A stretch of 64,000 nt of DNA, taken from the NCBI GenBank assembly GCA_030149205.1, contig JASBSB010000004.1, forward strand, positions 160,058-224,057, written 5' to 3'. Positions 36,722-45,559 of the stretch are shown here, one piece after another. Position 1 is the stretch's first letter, and each line of letters opens with the position of its first letter. The notes under the pieces are model-generated. The model did not search any database, had not been told where the DNA came from, and worked only from the letters and a program-made list of their open reading frames with translations. A program made the position numbers and the translations under genes. The stretch comes from Candidatus Heimdallarchaeota archaeon. Its GTDB lineage: Archaea; Asgardarchaeota; Heimdallarchaeia; Heimdallarchaeales; Kariarchaeaceae.

Positions 36722-37084
36722 ATGTCTTTCAACGAATTAGCACAAAAAGCAGTAGGCGAAGGTACTATTGGAGTAGGGTTTTTAATAGACCGAACTGGAA
36801 ATCAATTCTGGACAGTTGGAGAATGGCCAGGTTTTAATCCCCAAATGATTGTTGATGCTTGGCAAAAGGGGGAAAATGCAGTCCAAGTTGGTGACTTAAG
36901 GTTTAGTGTAATCAACAAAGGTGAAGATAGATTTGTAGCTACTAATCTGGCAGGACAAGGTCATATAATCTTGGCAAAATGTATGTTTTGGGATGGATAC
37001 CTAATCACATGGTGTCCTGCTACAGTAGATAACCGTGTAGCTTTTGCAGAAATAGTAAAAATGGCAAATTCAGTAAGAGCATAA
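36722..37084 (+). CDS. Profilin-like actin regulator
   Basis: A 120-residue protein that lines up with eukaryotic profilin over its whole length by eye: GFLIDRTGNQFW against the profilin IxGxDGSVW strand pair, PGFNPQMIVDAW against the PxxKPEE helix, LRFSVINKGEDRFVATNLAGQGHIILAK against the KYMVIQGE...GAGGITIKKT strands, then a C-terminal helix RVAFAEIVKMANSV. Asgard profilins bind actin and are a hallmark of the phylum. The function is probably control of an Asgard actin, which is not encoded in this window. The start at 36722 is chosen from promoter position; the frame is open back to ATG 36701. Confidence 0.82.
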   Translation: MSFNELAQKAVGEGTIGVGFLIDRTGNQFWTVGEWPGFNPQMIVDAWQKGENAVQVGDLRFSVINKGEDRFVATNLAGQGHIILAKCMFWDGYLITWCPATVDNRVAFAEIVKMANSVRA

Positions 37085-37104
37085 GCACTTACCGACTCAT
37101 AAGA

Positions 37105-37112
37105 CTTAAGTA
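37105..37112 (+). promoter_or_regulatory. TATA box of the gene at 37134
   Basis: CTTAAGTA is centred about 25 nt upstream of the GTG at 37134, giving this gene its own leaderless promoter just behind the profilin gene. Confidence 0.5.
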
Positions 37113-37133
37113 TAAGATTTTCTAAATATATTT

Positions 37134-37694
37134 GTGTCATTCTTTAAAAGAAAGAAAAAAGAGATTCAACCTTCTTCTATTGCCCATAATTCTTTGATCA
37201 AAATTATTCCTAACTATCGAGGATATGAAATATTAAATAATAGGAAAATAACTGATGAGGCAATTAGAGGATATTTTGCAAGTTTAATACTAGATTTGAA
37301 AAATAAATTCACTAAAATCAATACTATTCTTCTTACTAGAAAAATGTTGAACGTATGGAATCTCAGTAGTGTTGTCCTGAAAAAGTTGGAAGAAATTAAT
37401 GTATTAATGACAGCTTCAATGGATGATGTTTATGGACATAGCACTTTCTTTGATTCTGAAAAGATTGAAGATTGGATTGAAGTATCTGTATTCTATGTGT
37501 TAGAGACAGAATCTCTTTCTTTCATTAATCAAATTCAACAACAGATTGATGAAGTGTTAGAGTATCTACAACATGATAAAATTTTCAGCATTGAAAAATC
37601 TCTTTTAGATCTAAAGAAAAATATTGATGAGGTGTATTATTTACTTCATGATAGAGCCGAATTAATTTCATCATTTGAAATAATGATAGTATAA
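37134..37694 (+). CDS. Unknown helical protein next to profilin
   Basis: A 186-residue soluble protein that I do not recognise. The N-terminus is strongly basic (FFKRKKKE), followed by a short linker and long helices, with coiled-coil-like stretches at about 125-150 (FINQIQQQIDEVLEYLQ) and 155-175 (IEKSLLDLKKNIDEVYYLL). A helix-rich small regulator of the cytoskeleton would look like this, and it follows the profilin gene by 49 nt on the same strand, but it has its own TATA box, so the link is only positional. Start GTG 37134. Confidence 0.5.
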   Translation: MSFFKRKKKEIQPSSIAHNSLIKIIPNYRGYEILNNRKITDEAIRGYFASLILDLKNKFTKINTILLTRKMLNVWNLSSVVLKKLEEINVLMTASMDDVYGHSTFFDSEKIEDWIEVSVFYVLETESLSFINQIQQQIDEVLEYLQHDKIFSIEKSLLDLKKNIDEVYYLLHDRAELISSFEIMIV

Positions 37695-37701
37695 ACTCAA
37701 A

Positions 37702-39489
37702 TTACCGCTTTCTACTACCAATTGATAAAGTCTCTCTAATTTCCAATATCTCAGAAACCTGAGTTACATCCTCAGGGACACTCTTGTCATCACGAATTTT
37801 TCCAGTGAACCTAGGAAATCTTAACGCAAGTCCACCACCGTTTTGATCAAAAACTGTATGACGTGGAGATTCTGTGATTTCAGCAGCTGATACTTCGAGA
37901 ATTATCTTAGGTTTGACCCAAATATCTGCATTAAAGGTACTGACCAAATTAGTTGGCTTAGAGGTTAGCCTTAATTCTTCCATCTGTTGTGTAATTGTCG
38001 CTAGATTTTCATCTGTTAGACCTGCTCCAAGTCTACAGAAGGTATAATATTTTTCTGTGATTTCATCATAAGCTGCCATAAGCAATGTTCCATATGTATT
38101 TGCCCGTTTACCCTTTCCATGAAATCCTCCAACAATAACGAGATCAAACGTATCAAGTAATCCTTCAACGTAATCTATTTTGTATTTAATCCAATAAAAT
38201 GAACGTTTACCGGGTTCATAAACAGCTGATGAACTAAGTGACTTCACCATAATACCCTCCGATTTATCTTCTTTAGATAACAACAGTTGTTCGTCAATTT
38301 CTTCAGCAGTAGAAACTTGAATTTGTGTAGCTAATGATAATAATTTTGAGTTAGAAATATATTTTTCTAGTGTTTGTCTTCTGACAGACAAGGGTTCATC
38401 TATGTAAGATGTCCCATTTATATAAATCAAATCAAACAAAAATACATGTACCTTGATTTCCTTTATTGCTTCATCAATGTTATGTTTTCGTCTTCGATTA
38501 GTAAGAATTTGGAAGTTTAAAATTTGTCCTGATTCATAATCATATGCGACTAATTCACCTTCTATTATAAAAGATAAATTAGGGTAATTTTCAATGAGAT
38601 GTTGAATTACATCTGGGAATTGGTCATTGTATTTTTCTTGATTCCTGGACCAGATTGTAACATTATTGTCGGATTTATGAATTTGAACTCTATACCCATC
38701 AAATTTTTGCTCTACCACAGAGATTCCACCCATTCGACCCATTATTTCTTCTCCTGATGACCCTCGTTGAGCTGTCATCACCTGAATTGGAGTACCAATT
38801 TTTGGTTTTAGAAAGGGAGTTAAAGAATCCATATCAGAAGCATCTAGAACAAGTTGAATAGTTGATCCAATATCACTCGTTATGTGGAAAATCCGTTCAA
38901 TAAACTGCTTATCAATTTTATCTTTCACTAATTCAGCTGTGGCGTCAATAAATGTTGATTCCTGAACTCCAAATCTTAATTTACCAACTAATAATCTTAA
39001 ATAGTATTTTTGTTCTTCAGTGGTAAGTTTGGTTAATATTTTTCGTAAGATTGAAATTTTATCTGATTCAGAACCACTCCCTTCTGTTTGAGATAGGTCA
39101 ACAAGTGATTCCCAAATTTGAGAAACTGTGAGTTCAACTGAATCTGGAGGAGACTCATCAAAAAAATTATCTAAACTTCCTTGTGATCCTTGTTTATCAA
39201 TTTGAGTGACTAAATCTCCAATATCTCCAATTTCATTGAATTTATTCTGTAACACTTCTATTGGGACTCCATTTATTGAGGATAATATTTTTAGGGCTAA
39301 TCTTTCACGAATGCCTAGAACCAATGAATCATAACGTGGCCCCAATCTTCCAACTGTGATATAAATAGTGTATCTTAACTCATCACCATGAACCTTTCTT
39401 AGTAATTCTGCGATGATGTCCCTCATCTCTAATCTTTTTGAGGTAGATTCAAGTTCACTGTATACCTCACATAGTTGTTTATAATTCAA
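37702..39489 (-). CDS. lig: ATP-dependent DNA ligase
   Basis: A 595-residue replicative DNA ligase of archaeal/eukaryotic type I. It has the N-terminal DNA-binding domain (about 1-215), the adenylation domain with nucleophile lysine in EQKFDGYRVQIHK (near 260), further motifs IIEGELVAYD and EGIMVKSL with YKIDYVEG, and the OB domain ending with LRFPRFTGKIRDDK. It seals nicks using ATP. The start is TTG 39489, supported by GAGGAG at about 39499-39504 and by CTTATAAA 30 nt upstream. It is convergent with the profilin-side gene, with 7 nt between. Confidence 0.95.
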   Translation of the reverse strand: MNYKQLCEVYSELESTSKRLEMRDIIAELLRKVHGDELRYTIYITVGRLGPRYDSLVLGIRERLALKILSSINGVPIEVLQNKFNEIGDIGDLVTQIDKQGSQGSLDNFFDESPPDSVELTVSQIWESLVDLSQTEGSGSESDKISILRKILTKLTTEEQKYYLRLLVGKLRFGVQESTFIDATAELVKDKIDKQFIERIFHITSDIGSTIQLVLDASDMDSLTPFLKPKIGTPIQVMTAQRGSSGEEIMGRMGGISVVEQKFDGYRVQIHKSDNNVTIWSRNQEKYNDQFPDVIQHLIENYPNLSFIIEGELVAYDYESGQILNFQILTNRRRKHNIDEAIKEIKVHVFLFDLIYINGTSYIDEPLSVRRQTLEKYISNSKLLSLATQIQVSTAEEIDEQLLLSKEDKSEGIMVKSLSSSAVYEPGKRSFYWIKYKIDYVEGLLDTFDLVIVGGFHGKGKRANTYGTLLMAAYDEITEKYYTFCRLGAGLTDENLATITQQMEELRLTSKPTNLVSTFNADIWVKPKIILEVSAAEITESPRHTVFDQNGGGLALRFPRFTGKIRDDKSVPEDVTQVSEILEIRETLSIGSRKR

Positions 39490-39625
39490 GCTTAGATTCT
39501 CCTCTTAATGTAATTTATAAGATAAACTAACTGATAAATTATGAAATGATAACTTTTGAATTATTGAGTAAGTAAATTTGATAGTTATGGTTTAATTCTT
39601 TTACTTGAAAAATATTGTTCTCTGA

Positions 39626-40711
39626 TTATTCGGATTCTTTGTTGATGCTGTCTTTGATCTCTTCCAATGTTTTCCCAATGTTATATAGAACCATCAATAT
39701 TTGATCAAAGCCTTCAATTTGAATATTTTGGAATGATTTTTGTAATTCTAGATTCCTGGCTTCGTGTAATGCATTTGATAAAAATGCACGTAAAATTCTT
39801 GTTGTAACATCCTGAACATCAAAATTATTCATATCCAAATCGTGAGAAATTTCTGAGACATCAACCTCATCCAGAAATTCATTGATGAGTTTTTGTGAAG
39901 TCTTATCAAGAATTTCTTCTTCACTAGAATCGTCCATGAAGTCATCATTTTCTTCTAATTGAACCACCCCTATTTTGGGATCGTTACCTGCTTCTATTGG
40001 AGGTTTGATTTTGTGTACATCTGTTTCAACAGGATCCTCTTGATTTACCAACCACCTAACATACCTTATAAACAGCTCCATATTTGGTTTATATTTCATC
40101 CCCACACTTGAATCATTAAGTATTTCATGGGTTCCTATAGCAATTAATTTTCCAGACATATTATCTCCACTCCTTACGGCAATCGCTTGAATACCTCCCA
40201 TAGTTGTGGAAGTGCTTGTCAATAAGATCCGTTGTGGACTGGCAATAAATGAAACAGTATTAGAAAAGGGATACTCCTCCTCACCAGAATCATTGGGAAC
40301 TGTCTCTGCTTTCATACCTTTTATGACATTAGGGTCTTCATAGAAGTTATTTCTTGGGTCAAAAAGCACAGAATCTGTAGTTTGAATTCCAAAATGGTTC
40401 AAGATTGAATTTAGGTTTGTTTTGTTTTTAGTGTCTCCACCTGCACGGCATAACACCAAAAGCGATCCCCCTTCTCTAACATAAGAAATTAATGCATTCA
40501 CCTCATAAGGTTGATATTTTTTCCCTAAAGGTGAAAGCAAAATAAAGAGGTTGTATTTCTCTAAAGTCCTGATTTTAAGGGGGTCCTCTGTTTCAACTGA
40601 TAACAGATACCCTTTTTGAGTTAATACAGACATCATTAATCTGTAATATGAGGAAATAAGAGATTCTTGACCTTTAGTTGCATCAATCCCAACAAAAATT
40701 GGACGGGTCAC
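39626..40711 (-). CDS. GIFT-domain (IFT52-like) protein
   Basis: A 361-residue protein. Residues about 1-225 form a class I amidotransferase-like (GIFT) domain: FVGIDATKG, a helix, YNLFILLSPLGKKYQPYEVNALISYVREGGSLLVLCRAGGD, then TNLNSILNHFGIQTTDSVLFD. The run of E-GG-D, N-x-N-x-L-L-x-x-F/Y-G-I and D-x-V is the order seen at the N-terminus of the ciliary protein IFT52. The catalytic cysteine of true amidotransferases is not in place, so the domain is probably for binding. An acidic linker (about 245-285) and a helical C-terminus (about 285-361) follow, the latter suited to pairing with a partner. Start GTG 40711. Confidence 0.65.
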   Translation of the reverse strand: MTRPIFVGIDATKGQESLISSYYRLMMSVLTQKGYLLSVETEDPLKIRTLEKYNLFILLSPLGKKYQPYEVNALISYVREGGSLLVLCRAGGDTKNKTNLNSILNHFGIQTTDSVLFDPRNNFYEDPNVIKGMKAETVPNDSGEEEYPFSNTVSFIASPQRILLTSTSTTMGGIQAIAVRSGDNMSGKLIAIGTHEILNDSSVGMKYKPNMELFIRYVRWLVNQEDPVETDVHKIKPPIEAGNDPKIGVVQLEENDDFMDDSSEEEILDKTSQKLINEFLDEVDVSEISHDLDMNNFDVQDVTTRILRAFLSNALHEARNLELQKSFQNIQIEGFDQILMVLYNIGKTLEEIKDSINKESE

Positions 40712-40816
40712 AAAATAGAAGTAAACATCTTATTCTTTAATACCACTTTTCAAACAAAGACAGAAATCCCAATTTTTTTTGTCTATTCACATCTCAACTT
40801 AGAATTCTTAACTAAA

Positions 40817-40824
40817 GTTTAAAT
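40817..40824 (+). promoter_or_regulatory. TATA box of the DUF420-like gene
   Basis: GTTTAAAT is centred 27 nt upstream of ATG 40848. It therefore favours this start over the in-frame TTG at 40833. Confidence 0.5.
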
Positions 40825-40847
40825 TAATCCAATTGAGAAATTTGTTC

Positions 40848-41321
40848 ATGAGTCTTCAATCAGCGCCTCCATTGGCTATTTCTTCTTTTATAACCATAGT
40901 AATTGGATTCTTCACATTACTCTTAGGATATTATTTTGCTAGAAATAAAAAAAACTATAGAAGACATTATCAAATCATGATAACCGCTGCTCTTGTTGAT
41001 TTATTATTTTTAATACAATATGTGATTAGATACCTCACATCGGGTTCTACTCACTTTAAAGGACCAGCTGATGTTGAACTTTTTATTTATATTCCAATTT
41101 TAACAGTACACATAATTACTGCAATAATTGTAATCTTTTTAGTTGCAAAACAAATATTAGATGGGCTGAAGCATAAACAGGAATCACCCAATCAGGATGT
41201 TTATTTTGAAAAACCCTATCGAGCAAAACACAGAGGCTTTGGATTTTGGGTTTTTATTCTCTGGTTGCTCTCTTATCTCGGTGGTATCACAATTTTTATC
41301 ATGTTATATCTCCTATACTAA
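40848..41321 (+). CDS. DUF420-like membrane protein
   Basis: A 157-residue protein with four membrane helices (about 8-28, 42-62, 82-105, 133-155). It shows the DUF420 (COG2322) spacing: a helix, then RRHYQIMITAALVDLLFLIQYV with histidine, then IYIPILTVHIITAIIVIF with a second histidine, and a third near the last helix (AKHRGFGFW). Related proteins occur beside haem-copper oxidase genes in bacteria. No such genes are here, so its role is open. The ATG at 40848 is chosen by its TATA spacing. Confidence 0.65.
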   Translation: MSLQSAPPLAISSFITIVIGFFTLLLGYYFARNKKNYRRHYQIMITAALVDLLFLIQYVIRYLTSGSTHFKGPADVELFIYIPILTVHIITAIIVIFLVAKQILDGLKHKQESPNQDVYFEKPYRAKHRGFGFWVFILWLLSYLGGITIFIMLYLLY

Positions 41322-41434
41322 GTCAAGCCAATGATAGATGATTTCCAGTTATAAATCCATAAAAGAAGGTAAATTTAAGATTTGATTATGTCTTAAGAGA
41401 TAAATTTTATTGCACTTTATCCTACCGAGTGATA

Positions 41435-41899
41435 ATGTATAAAATTGGTATTGCTGATACCACATTTGCAAGGTATGATATGGCAAAAGAGGTTATTAAA
41501 ACACTAGACAAGTTTTATGGACAGGTGACTTATCAGAGGTACGTAGTGCCAGGAATTAAAGACCTCCCCGTTGCCTCTTTTATATTGTTCGAGAAATATA
41601 ACTGTGATCTTGTAATTGCTTTAGGGATGCCTGGCCCAAAGGCATATGATAAGGCATCTGCACAAATAGCCAGTGAGGGGTTGATGATGTGTCAACTTAA
41701 GTTTGGAAAACATATCCTTGAAGTATTTGTACATGAAGATGAGGGAAGTACAGATTATGAATTAAAACAGATCATGCAAGATAGATCCATTAAGCATACC
41801 TTCAATGCAGTATACTTATTAACAAACCCTCAATGGCTTGTAGATAACGCGGGAAGAGGGAAACGACAAGGATTCACTGATGCAAAGGCAATAGAATAA
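41435..41899 (+). CDS. ribC: Archaeal-type riboflavin synthase
   Basis: A 154-residue enzyme that dismutates two molecules of 6,7-dimethyl-8-ribityllumazine to riboflavin. The archaeal form is unrelated to bacterial RibE and is homologous to lumazine synthase. Visible features are YKIGIADTTFARYDMAKEV at the start, the VVPGIKDLPVASFILFEKY strand-helix, LVIALGMPGPKAYDK and KHILEVFVHEDE. It is convergent with, and 24 nt from, the amidohydrolase-ribH operon. GTG 41429 is also in frame; AAATTTTATT at 41402-41411 favours ATG 41435. Confidence 0.93.
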   Translation: MYKIGIADTTFARYDMAKEVIKTLDKFYGQVTYQRYVVPGIKDLPVASFILFEKYNCDLVIALGMPGPKAYDKASAQIASEGLMMCQLKFGKHILEVFVHEDEGSTDYELKQIMQDRSIKHTFNAVYLLTNPQWLVDNAGRGKRQGFTDAKAIE

Positions 41900-41923
41900 T
41901 GTAAATTTATCTCAATTACTAAA

Positions 41924-43171
41924 TTATAACCTTAGAACACCAGCTCTTGGACCCTGCAACAATATATCTTCATAAAACAAATCTAAGTTTGAACCCAATT
42001 GTAACTTGGGGAAGAAAAATTTTGTTGCAGTAAAATCATTTCCTTCAACTAACCCCCATCTACTGAATCCGGAAACTTTCGCTCCACCTAAACTTGCCAT
42101 GGTTAAGATGTCTCTTGCAGAAAATCCACTTGCATTATCATAAAAGGCTTTCATTTCTTTCCAAAGAGATATTGAATGCATCATAGCATTATCTGTTCCT
42201 AAGCCTATTAATTGAGGGGGTAATCCACTTTCAGCCAGAGCATTAAACTCATGAAATTCAGTTTGAGTAAAGGCATTTGATCTCAGACAGATAACTAAAC
42301 CAACCTCATTTTGTTTCATCTGTTTAAAATCCTCTTCTGTAGCCAAATTACCATGAATTATAGCTGTAGGATGAAGGTTATTAATAGCCCAATGAACATC
42401 GCTTTCCCCCGTTTCTTTCTCCCAGGCTTTAGTTAACTCAGGATCTTCCCCTGCATGAATATGAAAAATTCTATGAACTGAATCAGCTGCTTTTCTAATG
42501 TTTAATAACACCTCCAAATCATAGGAACGAACATCTCGAATTCCTAAGCCTGAGAATGTTAATAGCTCTCCGACCTGTTCAAAGTTATCAGGTCTTCCTA
42601 AAATTTGAATTGAAGGGACAAAGTTATCAATTACGGTATTTATGTCAAACCCATTCTCCCCTACTGTACTATCCCCCAATAGTTCTAATCTGTGTCGATA
42701 TTTTTCCCATAAACTTGAAACATATGGTGGTGCCTTTCCCAACACCAATTTTTTTGCAAGTTGTACATGATCAAGGTATGCTAGGGATCCATTTAAACCG
42801 CCTTCTCTAAAATCGTTGTATGCACGAATTCCAGTTATATTGACCTCACGATTGGTGTTCAGTAGATTGACTTTCAATTTTTTTGCATCAAGTTTGTTGA
42901 GATACATCATTTTTTTACCCAACGGGCCTATCGTCTCATTTAGATTGCCAGAAGGAACCCCTCTTAATCCGTAATCTGCAGCATGTACGTGAGAGTCATA
43001 AAACCCTGGGATTAAAATTGACTGCTCTTCAATATCAAACGAAAGTTCTTGAATATCAATGATTTCCATTTTAGGGTTAATTACCACTTCAACATTTTCT
43101 AACACCTCCAAGCTCTTTCCAGTTAAAGCATACTTTGCTTGGACATGATAGGTTTGATCGGAGTACAGCAT
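41924..43171 (-). CDS. Amidohydrolase-superfamily enzyme co-transcribed with ribH
   Basis: A 415-residue metal-dependent hydrolase of the amidohydrolase superfamily, on the aminohydrolase (deaminase) side. Metal ligands are visible: HVHAAD (near 60), FHIHAGED (near 240, His and Glu), AIIHGN (near 273) and LGTDNAMM (near 325). It starts 17 nt after ribH, with no promoter between, so the two are one transcription unit. Archaea make riboflavin by reducing the pyrimidine first and deaminating it later; the deaminase is not generally known in archaea. An aminohydrolase inside a riboflavin operon is a plausible candidate. Guanine, cytosine or S-adenosylhomocysteine-type deamination are alternatives. 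Confidence 0.8.
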   Translation of the reverse strand: MLYSDQTYHVQAKYALTGKSLEVLENVEVVINPKMEIIDIQELSFDIEEQSILIPGFYDSHVHAADYGLRGVPSGNLNETIGPLGKKMMYLNKLDAKKLKVNLLNTNREVNITGIRAYNDFREGGLNGSLAYLDHVQLAKKLVLGKAPPYVSSLWEKYRHRLELLGDSTVGENGFDINTVIDNFVPSIQILGRPDNFEQVGELLTFSGLGIRDVRSYDLEVLLNIRKAADSVHRIFHIHAGEDPELTKAWEKETGESDVHWAINNLHPTAIIHGNLATEEDFKQMKQNEVGLVICLRSNAFTQTEFHEFNALAESGLPPQLIGLGTDNAMMHSISLWKEMKAFYDNASGFSARDILTMASLGGAKVSGFSRWGLVEGNDFTATKFFFPKLQLGSNLDLFYEDILLQGPRAGVLRL

Positions 43172-43188
43172 TTAAGCCCCTACATAAA

Positions 43189-43614
43189 TCATTCTAACTT
43201 TTTTAGTTCTTTGAGAAGCTTAACCGCTGCTTCTACTGCTTTAGTTGCAAAACTCTCAATTCTAGCTTTTGATTGCATCATAGTTAACCCTGGGCCAGAG
43301 ATACCCAAAGCTACTGGTTTGTTAAATTCCAGGGATAAATCAGTCACTTTCCTTGCAACCTGTGCGGCGATTAATTCATCATGGTTCGATTCACCTTTAA
43401 TGATGGTGCCTAAGGTAACGACAGCATCAACAGAATCTAATGATAACAGTTTTTTCAAAACAATTGGCATATCATATGCACCAGGGACATGAGCTATCTT
43501 CGTAATATTGCACCCTAAAAACTCAGCATGATCCTTAGCACGCATCTCCATGAGATAAGTATGGTCATAATTGGTCTGACTAACCAAGAAGGCTAAATTA
43601 TAAGATTCTTTCAT
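43189..43614 (-). CDS. ribH: 6,7-dimethyl-8-ribityllumazine synthase
   Basis: A 141-residue enzyme that condenses the ribitylamino-pyrimidine with dihydroxybutanone phosphate, the penultimate step of riboflavin synthesis. Family motifs are HVPGAYDMPIVLKKL (near 43), VVTLGTIIKGESNHDELI (near 65-82) with the catalytic histidine in NHDE, and FNKPVALGISGPGLTMMQ (near 98). The length is typical, and members form 60-subunit or pentameric shells. A TATA box (43638-43645) lies 27 nt upstream of the ATG, making it the first gene of the operon with the amidohydrolase. Confidence 0.95.
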   Translation of the reverse strand: MKESYNLAFLVSQTNYDHTYLMEMRAKDHAEFLGCNITKIAHVPGAYDMPIVLKKLLSLDSVDAVVTLGTIIKGESNHDELIAAQVARKVTDLSLEFNKPVALGISGPGLTMMQSKARIESFATKAVEAAVKLLKELKKLE

Positions 43615-43637
43615 CTAAAAACTCAATTTCACATAAA

Positions 43638-43645
43638 TTATAAAA
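43638..43645 (-). promoter_or_regulatory. TATA box of the ribH-amidohydrolase operon
   Basis: TTTTATAA on the minus strand, centred 27 nt upstream of the ribH ATG, is the only promoter-like sequence before the 17-nt gap to the second gene. No FMN riboswitch is present in this short upstream region. Confidence 0.5.
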
Positions 43646-43699
43646 GATTCACTTAAAGATACAAAATTTACATCACTTGTAAAGTGAAATTTTAATTTA

Positions 43700-44671
43700 T
43701 TGAAAAAAGATACAGACACATTGATAATTCGAGCCAGAAATTTGTCTAAAACCTATTTTTCTGTAACTAGAAAAGTAAATGCTGTTTCTAACCTTAATTT
43801 AGATATTGAGAAAGGAGAGATTGTCGGATTATTAGGACCAAATGGAGCTGGAAAAACAACTTCAATAAATTTGTTGTCTACCATAATTAAGCCAACTGAA
43901 GGAGGAGCAATTGTAAATGGTCGCGATATTCTTTTAGATGATCTAGAAGTTCGTAGATCTATTGGAATCGTTCCCGATAATCCAGGTTTTTATAAACGAC
44001 TTACAGCGTCTCAAAATCTAAATTTTTATGGTGCTATTTATGGTACAGCTAAAGAACTGATTGATGAACGCAAAGAAAAATATCTCAAACAATTTGACCT
44101 GCAAGAGGTAGAAAACCAAAAAGTTGGTGGTTTTTCAAAAGGTATGAAACAAAAGCTTTCTATTGTCAAAGCACTAATAAATGATCCAGAAATTTTAATC
44201 TTTGATGAACCGTGGAGTGGGTTATCCCCTGAGGCGCAAAGAGAACTGAGGGATTTCCTTCTTGGACTAACTTCAGGTAAAGAAAGAACTGTGATAATCA
44301 CAACTCATAATTTAAGAATGGCTGAAGAGCTAATTACACGAGCTGTAATTATCAACCATGGTAGACTTCTCTTGGATAAATCAATAGATGAGTTGAGAAG
44401 AGATGGAAAAGCAACCTTAACAATACAACTTGAGTTGAGCAACTCTGATCAAAACCAATCAATTATCTCTAAATATGGTGAGGTACTTGATCATGAGGTC
44501 AAAGAAAATCGGTCTTATTTTACCTTGAAAATGAAGGACGAAGAAATTATACCCAACTTGATTGAAACTCTTGTCCATAATAAAATCAAGGTATATAATG
44601 TTGCAAGAAGATCAAGTTCTTTGGAAGATGTATACTTTGAAGTAATTGGTAACCAGGAGGAGTCTGAATAA
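43700..44671 (+). CDS. ABC transporter ATP-binding protein
   Basis: A 323-residue ATPase of the ABC-2 (Nat/Ccm/drug export) class. Walker A GPNGAGKTT (near 49), signature FSKGMKQKL (near 150), Walker B ILIFDEPWSGL (near 170) and the H-loop TTHN are all intact. The C-terminal 100 residues form the regulatory extension usual for this class. It energises export by the permease encoded next, with which it overlaps by one base (TAATG). The cargo is unknown. The start is TTG 43700. Confidence 0.92.
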   Translation: MKKDTDTLIIRARNLSKTYFSVTRKVNAVSNLNLDIEKGEIVGLLGPNGAGKTTSINLLSTIIKPTEGGAIVNGRDILLDDLEVRRSIGIVPDNPGFYKRLTASQNLNFYGAIYGTAKELIDERKEKYLKQFDLQEVENQKVGGFSKGMKQKLSIVKALINDPEILIFDEPWSGLSPEAQRELRDFLLGLTSGKERTVIITTHNLRMAEELITRAVIINHGRLLLDKSIDELRRDGKATLTIQLELSNSDQNQSIISKYGEVLDHEVKENRSYFTLKMKDEEIIPNLIETLVHNKIKVYNVARRSSSLEDVYFEVIGNQEESE

Positions 44672-45477
44672 TGAATATACAATGGCAAGGTGTACTAGCA
44701 ATAGTTAAAAAAGACATTCTTGATATGTCCCAATCAAAATATCTTCTCTTTAGTTTGTTCTTGGTTCCATTGTTGTTTGGGGTACTCTTCCCAGTCATAT
44801 ATTTTTCCCCATACTTATCTGGAGGTTTCCCCTCATCCTCAAACCAAAGTTCAATTAATTTTCCGCTAACATCAAATTGGTCTCAGCTAACACCAAACCA
44901 ACAATCATTTATTCTTCTTGTCGAAATAACCTACTTCTTAATATTATTAATGCCAGTAATAATTCCAACCTATCTAGCTGCTGACAGTTTTGTAGGAGAG
45001 AAGGATAAAGGAACCTCAGTAAATCTTGTGGCAGCCCCCCTCACTGATACAGAAATCTATTTGGGAAAATTATTAGGAGTGGCAATCCCCACAATTACAG
45101 CAAGTTTAGCGGGGGATCTTATGTTTTTTGCTTTGACATCTTTTTATTCTTTGCAGATCCTTGGATTTAATTACGTGCTTAGTTTTAGATTCTTTTATAC
45201 TATCTTGGTTCTAGCCCCTTTAATGACTTTGGCAGTAATCAATCTAATGATTTGGGTATCCACAAAAACAAACTCAACAAGAGATGCTCAGCAATATGGG
45301 GGAATTTTAACATTGATAGCTTTTCCCTTTATTGGAACGATCATAGCCGTCCCATTGATTTTTGGAGTCGTAGCTCAGGTGATTTTCCTAACTTTATTGT
45401 TGATTCTTATAAATTACTTTGCCACTATAATTGGATTAAGGTTATTCAATCGAGAAAAATGGATTAGTATGGTCTAA
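44671..45477 (+). CDS. ABC-2 type permease
   Basis: A 268-residue membrane protein with six hydrophobic helices, the partner of the preceding ATPase. The extracytoplasmic loop between helices 1 and 2 (about 50-85) is Ser/Asn/Pro-rich. The GEKDKGTSVNLVAAPLTDTEIYLGK segment after helix 2 is the characteristic coupling region of ABC-2 permeases. One base is shared between the ATPase stop and this ATG. It may export a lipid, peptide or drug; nothing local identifies which. Confidence 0.85.
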   Translation: MNIQWQGVLAIVKKDILDMSQSKYLLFSLFLVPLLFGVLFPVIYFSPYLSGGFPSSSNQSSINFPLTSNWSQLTPNQQSFILLVEITYFLILLMPVIIPTYLAADSFVGEKDKGTSVNLVAAPLTDTEIYLGKLLGVAIPTITASLAGDLMFFALTSFYSLQILGFNYVLSFRFFYTILVLAPLMTLAVINLMIWVSTKTNSTRDAQQYGGILTLIAFPFIGTIIAVPLIFGVVAQVIFLTLLLILINYFATIIGLRLFNREKWISMV

Positions 45478-45559
45478 GTCACTAAATTTATTTAACTTAT
45501 CTAATTTTCAGACCTTTGTTATAGTCAATAATTTTAAGTATAGTTATCTAAATAAAGAT

